64,000 nt of DNA from the NCBI GenBank assembly GCA_963573305.1, contig OY754334.1, positions 89,835,848 through 89,899,847 of the forward strand, given 5' to 3'. Positions 33,714 through 45,854 of this stretch are shown here, piece after piece (the stretch's first letter is position 1; the number at the start of each line of letters is the position of its first letter). The DNA comes from Pyrrhosoma nymphula (taxonomy: Eukaryota > Arthropoda > Insecta > Odonata > Coenagrionidae). The notes beneath the pieces were generated by a model, which was given only the letters and a program-made list of their open reading frames with translations, was not told where the DNA came from and ran no database searches. The translations under genes and the position numbers were made by a program.

Positions 33714-34306
33714 TATTAAAACAATTTTTTTAACTGATCTTATTTCAAAATGCACTAAAAAGAAATAAATAAAAATTCACTTATAAGTAAAAATAAAAAT
33801 GCACTAAAAAGTAGAAAATAAATTTTAGATTGAAATTTACAAAGTTTTGAGACATTCTATTCCAAATGTATAAATATTTTAAGGCTGAAAATGAAAATGA
33901 ATATTTGTTTACTTTATCCGTGAAATTCGTAGATTATTATGAGGCAAGAACGTCTAATCGTACGTCTAATTGATCATATAGTTGATCATCATGATTATAA
34001 GACCAGGTGCTCAAATTCAACTTCGTAAATTACTTAGCACTCTGGTCTTATAATCATGATGATCAACTAGATGATCAATTAGATGTACGATTATACGTTC
34101 TTGCCTCATAATCATCGACGAATTGCACAGATAAAGTAAAAAAATATTCATTTTCACTTTCAACTTTAATATATTTATAAATTTGGAATAGAAGGTCTCT
34201 TAACTTTTTAAATTTCAATCTAAAATTTATTTTCTACTTTTAAGTGCATTTTTACTTTTTAGTGCATTTTGAAATAAGACCAGTTTAAAAAAAGTGTATT
34301 TTAATA
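33714..34306. repeat. Long inverted repeat, ~270-bp arms
   Basis: Arms 33714-34004 and 34041-34306 pair (TTATTTCAAAATGCACT with AGTGCATTTTGAAATAA; GAGGCAAGAACGT with ACGTTCTTGCCTC; TGATCATCATGATTATAAGA with TCTTATAATCATGATGATCA). The loop is about 36 bp. It is a large foldback, AT-rich, with no ORF. Confidence 0.85.
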
Positions 34307-34631
34307 TTTTTTGATTCTCTACGTTTTAGTCTTCACACTTTTATTAATTTAAAAAATTAAGTAAAATTTCTAACGGTTCCATGGGAAGGGGTTCAAAAAT
34401 TGGGCAATAGATATGCGATAAACTCACGAAGCAAGTTGAAAATTCGCCTTCATATTAATTGTGCAACGGTTCTTTGACATTTATATTATTAGCATTTCTT
34501 CTCAATATAAATGCTAAAATTATGGTTGCAATGAATTGCAACAGCGCAGACTGCGAGTAGAAAATGTAATGCGGGTTGCGTAATGTTAGGATAAAGAAAT
34601 ATAAAACTGAAACCATTTAATATTTGGAGAT

Positions 34632-34962
34632 TAACTTGGTCATTAGTGAATATAATGATTGATTCATGTACTGCCATCGAGATTAAACAAGTATACATAA
34701 TTTGGGAAAGATGGAACAACGGGAAGGTGTTCGAAAATTGGGTAATAGATACCCGATTAAACTCACGAAGCAAGTTTATATAAGACCAGTAATTAGTAGA
34801 TTAACTTGGTAATTAGTGAATATAGTGATTGATTCATGTACTTTCATCGAGATTAAACATGTATGCAAAATTTGGGAAAGATTGAACAACGGGAAGGGGT
34901 TCAAAAATTGGGTAATAGATATGCGATAGATATGCGATATGCGACATGTACAATTTGCGCAG
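34632..34962. repeat. ~170-bp tandem repeat, two units and a partial
   Basis: TTAACTTGGT, ATTGATTCATGTACT, CGAGATTAAACA, GGGAAAG, AACAACGGGAAGG and TTGGGTAATAGATA recur in order at 34632-34802 and 34803-34962. A partial unit (GGGAAGGGGTTCAAAAATTGG) lies at 34383. Confidence 0.8.
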
Positions 34963-34999
34963 TGCGCAGAAAACTGCGCACTGCGCAAATTGTACATGT
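34944..34999. repeat. Perfect 26-bp hairpin with AAAA loop
   Basis: ACATGTACAATTTGCGCAGT plus GCGCAG, an AAAA loop, then the exact complement. Copy A holds a decayed version near 22355-22400 with the same GCGCAGTGCGCAGAAAACT centre, so the hairpin is part of the repeat family. Confidence 0.92.
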
Positions 35000-35120
35000 A
35001 TTTCGAAGCTGCAAATTTGGTTTTTTACTATTGGCATAGAACATAACAACATATTAAAAATTTAGAGATACATGACCTTTTGCAAGGTCGAGCCCCTTTT
35101 TGTGTATAAAGTGACTGGCC

Positions 35121-38100
35121 TATATAGCAAACAAACAAACAATATTCCGCCACGTGGGTAACTGTAGTTTTTTAAGAGTCGATCTCCATTCTTCGGCCCT
35201 CAATGTATTCATTTAATGCAATATAGAAATAATGAGAGAAGAGGTGTCAATTTCACTCACCACAACAAAACCTAGTTGATTACCGTTAGAGTCCTTCTTT
35301 CCTCTCACGAATTTCGCTTACGTAAGGAATGTCATCAGCCATTACAAACCAAATAGAAATGATCAGGAACTGGATAAAACTGCTTAGGAGGGTGGGGGAA
35401 AATTTTCCCCTGACAGGTGCGTTCATCGGACAGGGAAGAATAGAGGGATGCAGTCATACAATATACGAATTGACTGACTGATGGATGAATTGTCAGGCAG
35501 CATGACTCTCCTGTGAGCAAAGAATCTCCAATGAAGAGGAAGAGAGGAATCCAAGCCGATTTGAAAAAGCTTTATGACTAACAAGCTCGATCATCGTCAG
35601 AGAGTATGTTTACGCAGCAGGCAATATTTTTGCCGTAAAGCCATTTGAGCCTTTAAAGAATGCGACTTTCCTTCTGTTTGCAAATTGTGAGGATGTATGA
35701 ACATCATCATATTTACGCAAAAAAATAAAAGTCACAGTGAAAAACAACTGAAGATCAATTAATGATAATTTGCAAAATCAATTATGAAATTCAGCAGGGG
35801 ATAGGGAGAAAAACGATCGGCCAAAAAAACAGAAATACCTAATTTTACCGACTGAAGTATCAAAAAAATATATTCAGCGTGGTTTCCATACTTTTCAGGT
35901 TTTCTAATAATTGCTTACTACAGCATAGTTATTAAGAATGTAAAGTTTACCAGGGGTTTTGCTTATGAATAAAAACTCATTATCTCATCAACTTATTAAA
36001 CAGTGAGTACGCACAAAAACACGGTATAGACCTGCTAAAGGCACAGACCTGCACTGCACTGCAAAAGCATGGAAATTACCCTGACTTCGCCTGTAAATAG
36101 CACTTCCTATTGAAATTATTACATGAGTGCTCCCGACAAACACAGTTGCTCAAGGGCTAATACATAATTTAATGATGAAAATAAGGCACCAGCACAAAAT
36201 TCATGCATGTGAATGATTATCCTACACGGAGAAGTAATTCGTTGACCACCAACGTATCACTACGGAAAGGTAATTATTTCTTTCCTAGACTTCGACTACA
36301 TTTCTTAGTCTAGGGAAACAAAAATCGCACTGTATGAAAGTATACTCGTGTAGGTACTCCTTCCTATCACGTAATATAGCAGAGAAATTTGGGTATGCCA
36401 GGATAAGCGTAAGAGTAGGCTAAATGCAGTGGGTTCGAGGTATCTGAGAAATGTTTGCGGAAAAAGTAGGACATTTTTTAAAAATTGTAATAAATTTTAA
36501 TATGACCCTATAATATCATTTGTCAACTCTCAGCAATTAAAACAAGCTTTTTGGAGATTTTAGCTCGATTAGATCAAGATATATAGCCTTAAAGCTAAGG
36601 GCATAATTGAAAATTTTAAAAATAAACAAAGAGCTGTAACTCGTGATATGCTCGATAATTACGAAAATAATTTTTCACACATACTAATACACGAAGAAGA
36701 AACATAGATACCAATTATTGTGAAAATCGGAGATGGTCGGGGCATGGTCTCGTTTTTTGACATGAAATGACCCAGCTTTCCGTAAGAATGGCGGCTTAAT
36801 CTTATCAATAAACGGAACTTAAAGTGATCAGCTTCATTTTAGGGACAAGTAACGCAATTATATCAAAAGAAATTTTTTCAGACGAATCAAATTTCCAATA
36901 GCCTACTTTTATAAATTCTGTCAATGGAATTCACTTGAGGTATGTATTACATCACCAAATAAAATCTGAAATATCATCGCCTAAGGAACAGCACATCCAT
37001 TATTTTTTTCTTGCTTTCTTTGCATCTCTCTACGTCCTCATCGAATATGATGTGGTGATTCACGATTCTCGCAAACACGATGGACGCATTTGACGGGAAG
37101 CTTATTCGATTTCGTCGGCACAATACGAAAGGAGAGTGAACATGGATAACGGAACCATAAAACGCAATAATAAATCAAAGTATCTGGCCTGATTCACGGC
37201 AGAGAATGCAGGATTAACACCATGTGGCATACGACAAACTGCATCAGAATATACATTATTTGTCTTCCGCCGCAACCTATTATTTCATTTTCGCCGCAGT
37301 ACTTAATGTTAAATTCCTTATTTTTGAAATGGTTTCTTTTAATTTGCATGGTGCGTTTCGGTCATGAAGCTATAGATAGCTACCTGCACAAATTTAATGC
37401 TTCCGCGGCGAATTATAATGGTGAACTCTTCTCAGGCTTCTCGGGATATTGGGATGGCATTACCAAACAAACGCCGGCATTAATTTCAACCTCGCTACTT
37501 TGTCTCGCATGTTATAGCCAAAAATACTAAAAACTTATTAAAGCGCGGAAAATTGAATTTTAAAACTTAAAATAGAAAAAAAAATCGAAAGTTCACATAT
37601 ACACTTTTTGCTTTACATATTCTAAAACATGAAAAATTAATTTGCATACGATTCCTTTATCTGCAAAGTCACCAGGTATATTATTCCGCTACAAACACCA
37701 ATACATAAATGATATATTACTATAAGTGTAATGAAAAATATTCCTCCAGTAAGTAAACCTGAAAAAAATAGGTAATATCCAATTCAACATGGAACACACA
37801 AAAAAAACAGAAAAGGTGTCGAGAATTTGACCAAAAAACGTCGTATGACTTTTGAACTTGACTGCAAATAGCTTTTTCGCTGTATCTCATCGCAAAATTC
37901 GAACTTGGGAATGGCCGTTTCATTATTTCTTATTCCAAATCACTGCTATAAACTTTATGTTCCGAGGACAATTGCGCGCGTGGTAATTCCTTCTCTCGAG
38001 AATTCCAAGTCACGGCGTCTATTAATACCTGCACTTTTCCAAGGTGAGAATGAAGACTGACAGCGATAACTGCACTTTATTTTTATTGATAGATGGATTG

Positions 38101-39407
38101 CAGTGCGCCGAAGTGACGTCTTTCACTCCAAGATAGTGGAGGCGGGTTTCCCCATTCAACACACGTAAACAATAGGTTACTTGTCATTGGAGACAGTCTT
38201 CCGATTAAAGTAGGTTTGGATGGTTACACAATACCTAACATAAACGTATTGGTGAACTTTGTGGTCTAGAACAGGACTAGAAGGCGGTTGGACAAGGGGA
38301 TTGGGGGTCCCCCTAGAGGTCCTGGTAGGTGAACCAAGGTTCCTCTGGCCACTCATGCGCCCTTGCTTCTCCCTTCCTGACATAAAAATCTGCGATAGTG
38401 AGCGCCATGACATTCTGCGACTTCTATTCATACATGTCCTCTTTTGATTTTTGTAAAGAAGGAAACTACTTCTTTCTACCATCCACTACTTCTAATCCTT
38501 ATAATTCCTGCATCTCCTATTCTTTTTCTCGTCCTTTCCCGCTTATTCAGCATCTGTCAAATCAGTCAGAATCCAATTTTACAAAATTAACTGCTCAATC
38601 CACTTACTCTGTTCCCTAATTTCCAGCAGTGATACTCTTTTCGCCTACCTTACACTTCAGCATTTTTCTCATCTCCGTCTATCGCAAAAAGAGCGATTCA
38701 ATTTTTAAATGCTCCCATTTATAAATCGTTAAACTTATCGTTTAGAATTCTGAATAATGGAACAAGGCTGGCCTTAACCTGGCACTCATAAACACAAAAT
38801 CTCATGATTAACATGTTTTTTTAGGCATTTCTGTTTCAATCTCGGGTCCAGTCTTCATCATTTCAAGAAAGAAAATGTTGACGTTTCCATTTCAAGCCGT
38901 CATAACGTGCGGTATCATTAGAGACATCACGGTAGTTCGTTTCATAGGTTTATAATGCGACAACACACTTGTAATCAGCGTCGGAGCGGATGGCATACCA
39001 AATAAAAATATACAGATACATCCAGAGATTAAACACTGGGATGAAACATACCCTACCCTACATGAAAGAGCGATCGCTCTCCTACCAAAATTATAATTTA
39101 TTATAGGTCATATTATAATTTTGGTCGGAGAGTGTGTAACTCAATGTTTCTTATTAGTACGGTAAATTATGTCTCGAAACTAATTATTAGGGTATAATCC
39201 CTGATAAGGGCGGCTGAGTTTCCCTCCTGGTTACACCCTCAACTCCTCATGAGTATACAAATTCTCAATCCCCCAAAGGCACATTCCTTGACATCCGCAA
39301 ACTAACTACAAAAGAACTTCACTCCCTACCACCACCTGCTGCATAAAAAGCAATTCATAATTTCATAATTCATAATAATGAGGCAAGCCTTCATAATTTG
39401 CCTGATG
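35121..39407. other. Long stretch without recognised genes
   Basis: Mostly AT-rich. Open frames at 37222-37530 (plus) and 38177-38482 (minus) have no known domain and no splice context. A small hairpin CTCTCCTACCAAAATTATAA with its partner lies at 39078-39136. Confidence 0.4.
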
Positions 39408-39415
39408 TATTCCAC

Positions 39416-39673
39416 CAGTGGCGTAATTCAGGGGTCCCACCTGGGATGGCAGTTGCCACCCCAGAATGGTTCAACCCAGTATTTTGCCACCCCGGAATTT
39501 TGAAGTAAAAATCTCAATTATATACAAACAATTCGAACATACAATTCTACATGCACGGGCCTTTCTTGAACTTTCTTGATTCTTCATTAATTATGCCTAA
39601 TTTAGGAGGACCCCCCTTCCCCCTGAGCGGTAGGCCTTGCCCCCCCAGTCAAAAAGCAAAAATTACGCCCATG
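39416..39673. mobile_element. hAT MITE with CAGTGGCGTAATT ends
   Basis: The ends CAGTGGCGTAATT and AATTACGCCCATG are inverted with minor mismatch, flanked by a perfect 8-bp duplication TATTCCAC (39408-39415, 39674-39681). Clusters of C and G inside are typical of this MITE type in insects. Confidence 0.88.
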
Positions 39674-40139
39674 TATTCCACTCTTCGTTTTCCTCTGTAT
39701 TTCTTCTCATTAATTTCTCCTTCCATCCCACACGGAAAATAGATATCTATAGATATCTATATATTGTCTATTTTCATCTATGAATAGATGTATATCTAAT
39801 AGATGTCTATTATACATCTATTAGATGTGCAGGTGACGAGGGGCGATTTTGGATGCATCTCCGAAAGTGTGTTTTAAAACGCGATTCATGAGCTATGGAA
39901 GCGATTTAACATTTGATTATGGGACAATTTTTTGGTTCCTTACTCGAGCTATGGCGGACTTAAAAAATTTTGCGACGTGTCGAACGATGCCTGGCGACTA
40001 AGCCAACTATATCTATATATTGTCTATTTTCATCTATGAATAGATGTATATCTAATAGATGTCTATTAGACATCTATTAGATGCCATAAACTATAAACAT
40101 CTAATAGATATATCTAACGACATTTACTGGTTGATACCA

Positions 40140-40171
40140 CATAAATCGAGGTAATATTACCTCGATTTATG
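40140..40171. repeat. 32-bp perfect palindrome
   Basis: CATAAATCGAGGTAAT meets its exact complement with no loop. It lies between the left AGATGT block and the dispersed repeat. Confidence 0.95.
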
Positions 40172-40254
40172 GCCCACAGGTTGTGGGTTTGCAAAGTGTG
40201 CCCTCGGAGGGTTGTGCCTCTGGCAGCCGCCCGCCTGGCCAGCCCCTATGCTAC

Positions 40255-40490
40255 GACGCTGAAGCTAACGTGCGGGAATTGGAAAAATCTTGTTTATTCG
40301 CAGTAATATTGCATTTATATTCATACTATGTGGCAACATAGAATAACAGTTGTCTGGCATTAATTAATGGCAAATAAATTTTATCAAGATTTTATGGTAT
40401 TTCCTCAAACTATCGCGGAATTTTCATTTAATGATAATAGTTCTCGCAGTCACATTTATCCACGGAAGTGACTAGATATATACGTCTTTC
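40255..40490 (+). repeat. Unclassified dispersed repeat (copy 2)
   Basis: Inverted partner of 15330-15550. The match runs from AATTGGAAAAATCTTG through ATTGCATTTATATTCATACT to the CACTTCC/GGAAGTG block. The copies differ at many bases, so they are old. Confidence 0.6.
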
Positions 40491-41274
40491 TCTACGCCTC
40501 TTCATCAGTAAAGGGCGCGAGCTTAGGTGCGTCGAGTCGATTCATTAGGCAGGAATTATAGCGTTAGGTAGAATGTACACTGCGACGAAGTAAATCATGC
40601 CATTACGCAGTAGTATTAAAGTGAAGAGTGGCTAATTATATTTTTTTTAGTAAAAACTCTAGAAAACAGTAGCAGTACAGTGGAGCTATTGCAAACAGTA
40701 GAAAACAGCAGGATTACAGTTAACTTACTGAAAACAGTATAGTGTTCCAAAAAGCCTATAGGCTACTGTAAACAGTAGGTGAAATTTCCAGCAAGGTATC
40801 TAATAGATATACATATAGATACATATAGATAAATAGTTATTTAATAGACATCTACCGTAGATATCTATTAGACATCTACCGTAGATATCTATTAGACATG
40901 CTGCTGTTTTGACAATAATATATCTAATAGATATCTACGGTAGATGTCTATTAGATAACTATTTATCTATATGTAGATGTCTATTAGATATCTAATAGAT
41001 GTTTTTTTTCTGTGTGGGATCGTTGTTTTCAATGGGTTAATATGTCGTAAAATGTGTCCAATCAAAAAGGAACTATTCCATGAAAAACACGAAAAAGTAC
41101 AAATCGAGATGTGCAATAAATTCTCAAGTATTGGCCGACGCCGTTTTATTCCTCTCTCCGCTATTCTTAGCACCATATCATATTAACTGACTCGTATACA
41201 ATCACCACTTTAGTACATATATAACCTCCTCCTCTGGCCTACCATAATCCCTCCAAAGCCAGGCAAACAGCTTA

Positions 41275-41536
41275 TCGTCATTGAAGGAACAATACCACCT
41301 ATCTGACAATAGAGAAACTTTTCAGGAGACACAAAAACATGTATTAAATATATGTTTTTGGTTCTCCTGAAATTTTGTAAACACAAATTTTGTAAGAAAA
41401 AAGCCGTATAGTTCTGCTATATGTAGTTATTTAAAAAAACTACATTTTAAAACTCTGCGCGAGCCTTCCATACTTCAATAGCAACTTTTCTCCCAAAAAA
41501 TGTCAGATATGAGATATTGTTCCTTCAACGACGTTA
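41275..41536. mobile_element. Small MITE with CGTC(A/G)TTGAAGGAACAAT ends
   Basis: The ends CGTCATTGAAGGAACAATAC and the complement of CGTCGTTGAAGGAACAATAT pair well, with TATCTGACA just inside both. TTAT flanks both sides (left before CGTC, right after GACG). A hairpin AGGAGA...AACATGTATTAAATATATGTT...TCTCCT lies inside. Superfamily uncertain. Confidence 0.65.
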
Positions 41537-43630
41537 TGGAGTTTTTCAAACTACGTATGACGGACTTATAAACATTTTTGGCGATAAAAATCTAAAATCG
41601 CAACGACGTAAATCAAATCTTCCGCCATAATGACTTATGACGGATCTCGATGAAAGGAAAGTCACCGTCGCAGTTTTTTTCTAGATGCGGCATTTGACTG
41701 ATTCTGCATCGATCTGCGCTAATATCTCAACCCCAAATCTGCTCCAATGCCTTCTCTTTTGCTCAACACTAGTGCTTTGAATCCAACGAAAAAGTCTATT
41801 CCAAGCTCAATGCTCTTTCCCTTGATTCCACGTCTTTCTAATGTCCATCGATGCTCCCTGCCTTTTTCTGCACGATCATAGTAGGATGCTGTCAAAAACA
41901 TGCTCTAAGAGAGTTCATTATTTATCGAAAAAAGTCTTGAGCAGCTTATATCTAACGCATTATTTGCCGAGGTTAAAAAAGAAAAGCTTCAAGGGATCAT
42001 ATTTAATGTTAATCATCATAAGTCATTCACTCAAAATTAGTTAAGTACAGGCCCCTACTCTTCTCGGTTACATGCCAATTCCTTTAATTTTAATCACACC
42101 AAGGCTAGATTTTCTTTTTCTATAGATCGCCACACGTGCATCACATACATTTTGGATGACCAACGCAGTGATTGGGAGATGATCGTACTCGAGGTATATC
42201 ACTGCATTATTGCGGCTGTACTAATGATTTATAGAGTAACGAACAGAGTGAGGATGGCAAGTTACTACAATATTAGATACGCACGAGTGTCATCGACACT
42301 TGCCCCCTCACATCACTCGTGAAAACTACATAGTAGCTACGAAGGTACATAAACGCACTCCCTGAAATCACTCTTTCTAGATGTTGATCAGCATCAAAGC
42401 AGAAAACGTCAATCAGATTTATATATGAAGCGCTCATTACGCGAAAAAGGCATCACTCATAAAGGTCTAGCGCTTAAAACATCCACGAAATTTGAGGATA
42501 GAGCGAGAACAAAAATCGATTTAGGCATGACTGAAGAATCCAGAATAAAAGTAAAACCAGGGGTTTTCATGTTGAATGTGCTTTAAAGACGATTGTTTCA
42601 TCGAAAATTACTGACGTAGATGATACCCAGGACACAAGAAGCCGCTTCTGACTTTATTCTAAGGTGCTCAGCATTGCATGTCACTCAAAATGACCATTAC
42701 TGACACACCAATGACCTCACGACTTATTCCAACAATTGGATACTTTTATCACCAAATACCATTTCATGCAAAATGAAAACCCAATGGTCACAAGGTTTTA
42801 AATAACAATGATTATCTTCATACTGAAAGTGATCTCAGAGTTATGATGAAAGTTAGGGTGGTAATGCTGATACGTCAAATCAGAGAAATAGTTACATTAA
42901 TCAGAGATAACAGTCATATAGCATTACATGTATCTCAGTCGGAAATATCTCGGTAGTTCTCATGAACTCAGAATTCTATTGCTGGCGGTATAAGTTATTT
43001 TTGCAGCAGGTTACCAACGCTTATCTCGTGAGTGTATTGCACGATTGCGGTGCAAGAAACTCCAATACCTAGACAATCCGATAACCCAAGATCGAAATTA
43101 CGTCAAATGAAAGTGCGTCGAACATGCGCGCTAACGTTTATTTCCAGAATGACTAGGAATTTACGTGGAATACGTTGAATGCGGCCTTTAATACTGACTT
43201 TGGAGAAGTCAACAAAGAAAAAACTTATTCAACGCTCATCCTATTCTCGTTGGAAGTTCTGTAAATGCGTTTCGTAACCGATTTCTATAGCTACAACATT
43301 GTTATAATCTAAGACTTACAGAGAGATTACAGGAAGTAATGCGTCTTCTTAATTTGCGATAAAAGGATGGCATGCCCGGCAGGGCTATTGAGCTGGAGCC
43401 GCTACCTGGCGCTCCAAATTTTTCCTAGAGCCGGAGTTCGAAATTGTAAAAATTTTACACCTCCGGCTTCTACCATCAATTTTTAATTTTACTAGTCTTG
43501 AATGAGGGTATCTATGCCACACTATAATAAGTTAATTTCAATCCTGTTCATGAACATTGCGCAAATGTGCACTTAGCGTATGCTGAGGGTTTTTAAATTA
43601 CTCAAAGAGTTTGCAGGATCTGGTGCTTTC
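41537..43630. other. Stretch without recognised genes
   Basis: AT-rich; overlapping 60-70 codon frames at 41719-42044 lie on opposite strands and have no domain. Confidence 0.4.
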
Positions 43631-43635
43631 CCGGC

Positions 43636-44425
43636 GTATCAGCTTCTCAAAATTCTCTCGGGTTTCCCACCGGGCCAGAAGGTCCACCCATATAGGTTTC
43701 CGACGTTTCGACTGTGCCAATTTCCCGCCCCCCCCCCCCCCCTCGAAAATCCTCGGAGACTAAACCGCAGGAGATTTCGCGTCTCGCTAAGTGCCAGAGA
43801 GCGATGAGACAAGTGCCGCGATCTACTCCGGTCAACGCGAACGCTCAGGTCATCGCGATTCCAGCAAGACACTCCTTTTTTCGGTCCGCGCTGGTGCTGA
43901 CATCTTTTTCCACTTTCAAGTCGACCTGTGAACATTCCCACCAATCCAAAGTGTGATAGCACCTCCCCTCCTCACCCCACTCCTCCTCTGGCCAGCTGTT
44001 TCCCCTCCTGTGCCGCCAACGTGCACCGCGATCATAGCAGTCCTCTTTGAAACTGACCGCGGCTGGAGAAGAACGTATCGGCTTGGTGCCACTTATGATC
44101 GTCTTGTATAGACAAGGTTAACGGTATTTAGCCTACGGGCTTGTTTCGTACAGTAATAATTGTAATTATATAAATGCTGTCATTGAAGTTATTCAAACTA
44201 GCTAAGGTTGTTTTTATTTTTTTCTCTCGTTACGCCCACCAAAATCAGTCAATTCATTCGCGACGTCAAGTTTCACGGGCTTGCGTTGCACGACATTCGA
44301 CTCGAGCATCGGCCTCATGGCAGAAGTTAGTGAAAACGACTCACTTCTGCCCTGAGGACGATGCTCGAGTCGAGTGTCGAAACGTCAGCCACCTTCTGAC
44401 CCCGTGGGAAACCCGAGAGAATTTT
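43636..44425. mobile_element. Penelope-like ends in inverted orientation around a CpG-rich core
   Basis: The minus strand at 43710-43640 and the plus strand at 44378-44420 both read CGAAACGTC(G/A)G, then ACCTTCTG, then GTGGGAAACCCGAGAGAATT. The right end is preceded by CTGAGGA (44352-44358) and a long stem, a hammerhead-like core; the left lacks it. Two arms of about 45 bp (44289-44333, 44341-44385) form a further hairpin. The core at 43730-44090 is rich in CpG and has no domain in its open frames. Confidence 0.5.
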
Positions 44426-44929
44426 CAGATACTCAATTGAGTACTTTGATAGGTTCATAATGTTGTCCTCACATTTGCATGAAAAACCAGGAGTGACATC
44501 TTTCTTTGCTTCTTATTTTCTCAAGTGACTTTATCTCATAGTTTTTTCATATATATCGAGCCCGAAGAATAAATTTCGTCCAAAATCTTAATTCGCGTTT
44601 ACTTTACCCTGTAGAGAGTATTTCGAGAGCGTGAATCTTGAGGACAAGCAAATGAACTACAGGCTTATAGCATCAAATTTTGGAGTGCATAGAGCCCCGT
44701 TTCCAGATCCGGGATTTTCTATCAATAAATTATTTCAGAGAGCATCTTAATGCATCAAGATCCTTATCTTTAAGCGAATCTGAGAGTCCCAGTCCTTCTA
44801 TCTCACGTCTACGTATTCGGTTGCTATTTTCTTCATGATAGCCTTGTCTTGTTTTACCGAAATGGCTTCAGCAGCAGCCATCTCTTGCACTGCGTCATCC
44901 ACTCATTCATTATAACACGCGCTATTCAT

Positions 44930-45854
44930 GATGGTTATGGATTTTAGCAAAGCTATGCAGAAAAATTATTGGAGAAAATTACAGATATTGTGAAAAAACT
45001 TGAGTGCCCAGAAAGATTTCCTTAGCAAAGAAACAGAATAAGATTGTTCCAGAGTTGGATAATGAAACTTGGTGGGGCTCAACATTTGACATGATTGAAT
45101 GACTTATTGCTTAATGTCCATTCTGGGAGCAAGTTGGTGCAATTGATCCTGTATATAATTTATCTCTAAAAATGTCAGAAAATATTGAGTGCCTCAGAAA
45201 TCCTGAGAAAGCCATATGATGTCACCATCAGAATTAAAAGCAGGACAAAATATGTCACTTAATGAATTTTTAAAAGAGTAGGTAGTAAATGTCAAAGCAA
45301 AAATTAGAGAGAAAAAAGACCACTCGCAGCTTCTGCTGTAGCAGTGATTTTATATCTGCAGTAACACTTGTTTTCTGCAAATTTTGGCAGATAATTTTGT
45401 AACTGTAGTTACAGTTGATCAAGTGCATGTATAATGTATTTTTTTAAGATTGGGATTATTTTAAAAGAAGTTGATTAATACTGGGAACAAATATTGTACT
45501 TTTATGTGAAAATATTGGAAAATCTTTTAATATGGAAATATTTAAATAATAATTGTTATTTGAAACCAAGCATTTTTACCGGAGCAGAGTAGGAGCTATA
45601 AAATAAACCAAAGCTGGGGCCAAAGCCACTCCCCAAGACCTTAACTCCAAAGCCCTAGGGTGGCTGGAGGACTTTGTGAAGAAGGCTCTAATTAGGGGCA
45701 ATTGCCCCCCACCCAAAACCATTTTGCACATAGTTTGTCACGAATTTCCGGGACAAGACCCACGAACCCCCCTTTTCCTGGGGGTATTTCATACCCCAAG
45801 AGCCGCTGGTGCCCCCCCGAACCACTGGTCTGGAGCCGCCCCTGGGTGAGGAGA
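44930..45854 (+). mobile_element. hAT remnant: broken transposase and right end
   Basis: Pieces in shifting frames read VPELDNETWWGSTFDMIE and LIA.CPFWEQVG, DPVYNLSLKMSENIECLRNP, matching the LDN-TRWNST-M-ERLL block of hAT transposases. The right end TCTGGAGCCGCCCCTG at about 45854, with G/C-runs inward, fits a CAGGGGCGG-type hAT end. The left end was not found. All frames are broken. Confidence 0.55.

Larger units (their letters stand above)
33310..35120 (-). repeat. Unclassified repeat family, copy B, split by inverted and tandem repeats
   Basis: 33310-33712 and 34944-35100 together match copy A (22276-22830) on the opposite strand; 33714-34943 is inserted between them. The right edge (TATAAAGTGACTGGCC at 35104-35119) is also the start of the tRNA-derived SINE beside copy A, so both copies share that junction. 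Confidence 0.65.
39729..41018. mobile_element. Element rich in AGATGTCTAATAGAT palindromes
   Basis: The ends CCCACACGGAAAATAG and the complement CCCACACAGAAAAAAAA are inverted. Just inside both ends the sequence is a dense mix of CTATTAGACATCTATTAGAT and its complement. A 76-bp block at 39753-39828 is repeated at 40008-40083. A run of AAACAGTA words fills 40630-40790. A copy of an unrelated dispersed repeat lies at 40255-40490. No ORF; superfamily unknown. Confidence 0.55.

Noticed and set aside
35274..35345. Exon-like stretch with GTGAGTG donor on the minus strand
   Set aside because: All three frames hit stops within 20 codons and no acceptor fits.
37222..37530. 102-codon plus-strand frame
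   Set aside because: No recognisable domain, no conserved pattern and AT-driven composition.
39078..39136. Hairpin around CCAAAATTATAAT
   Set aside because: Short and AT-rich; expected by chance in such sequence, with no flanking duplication.
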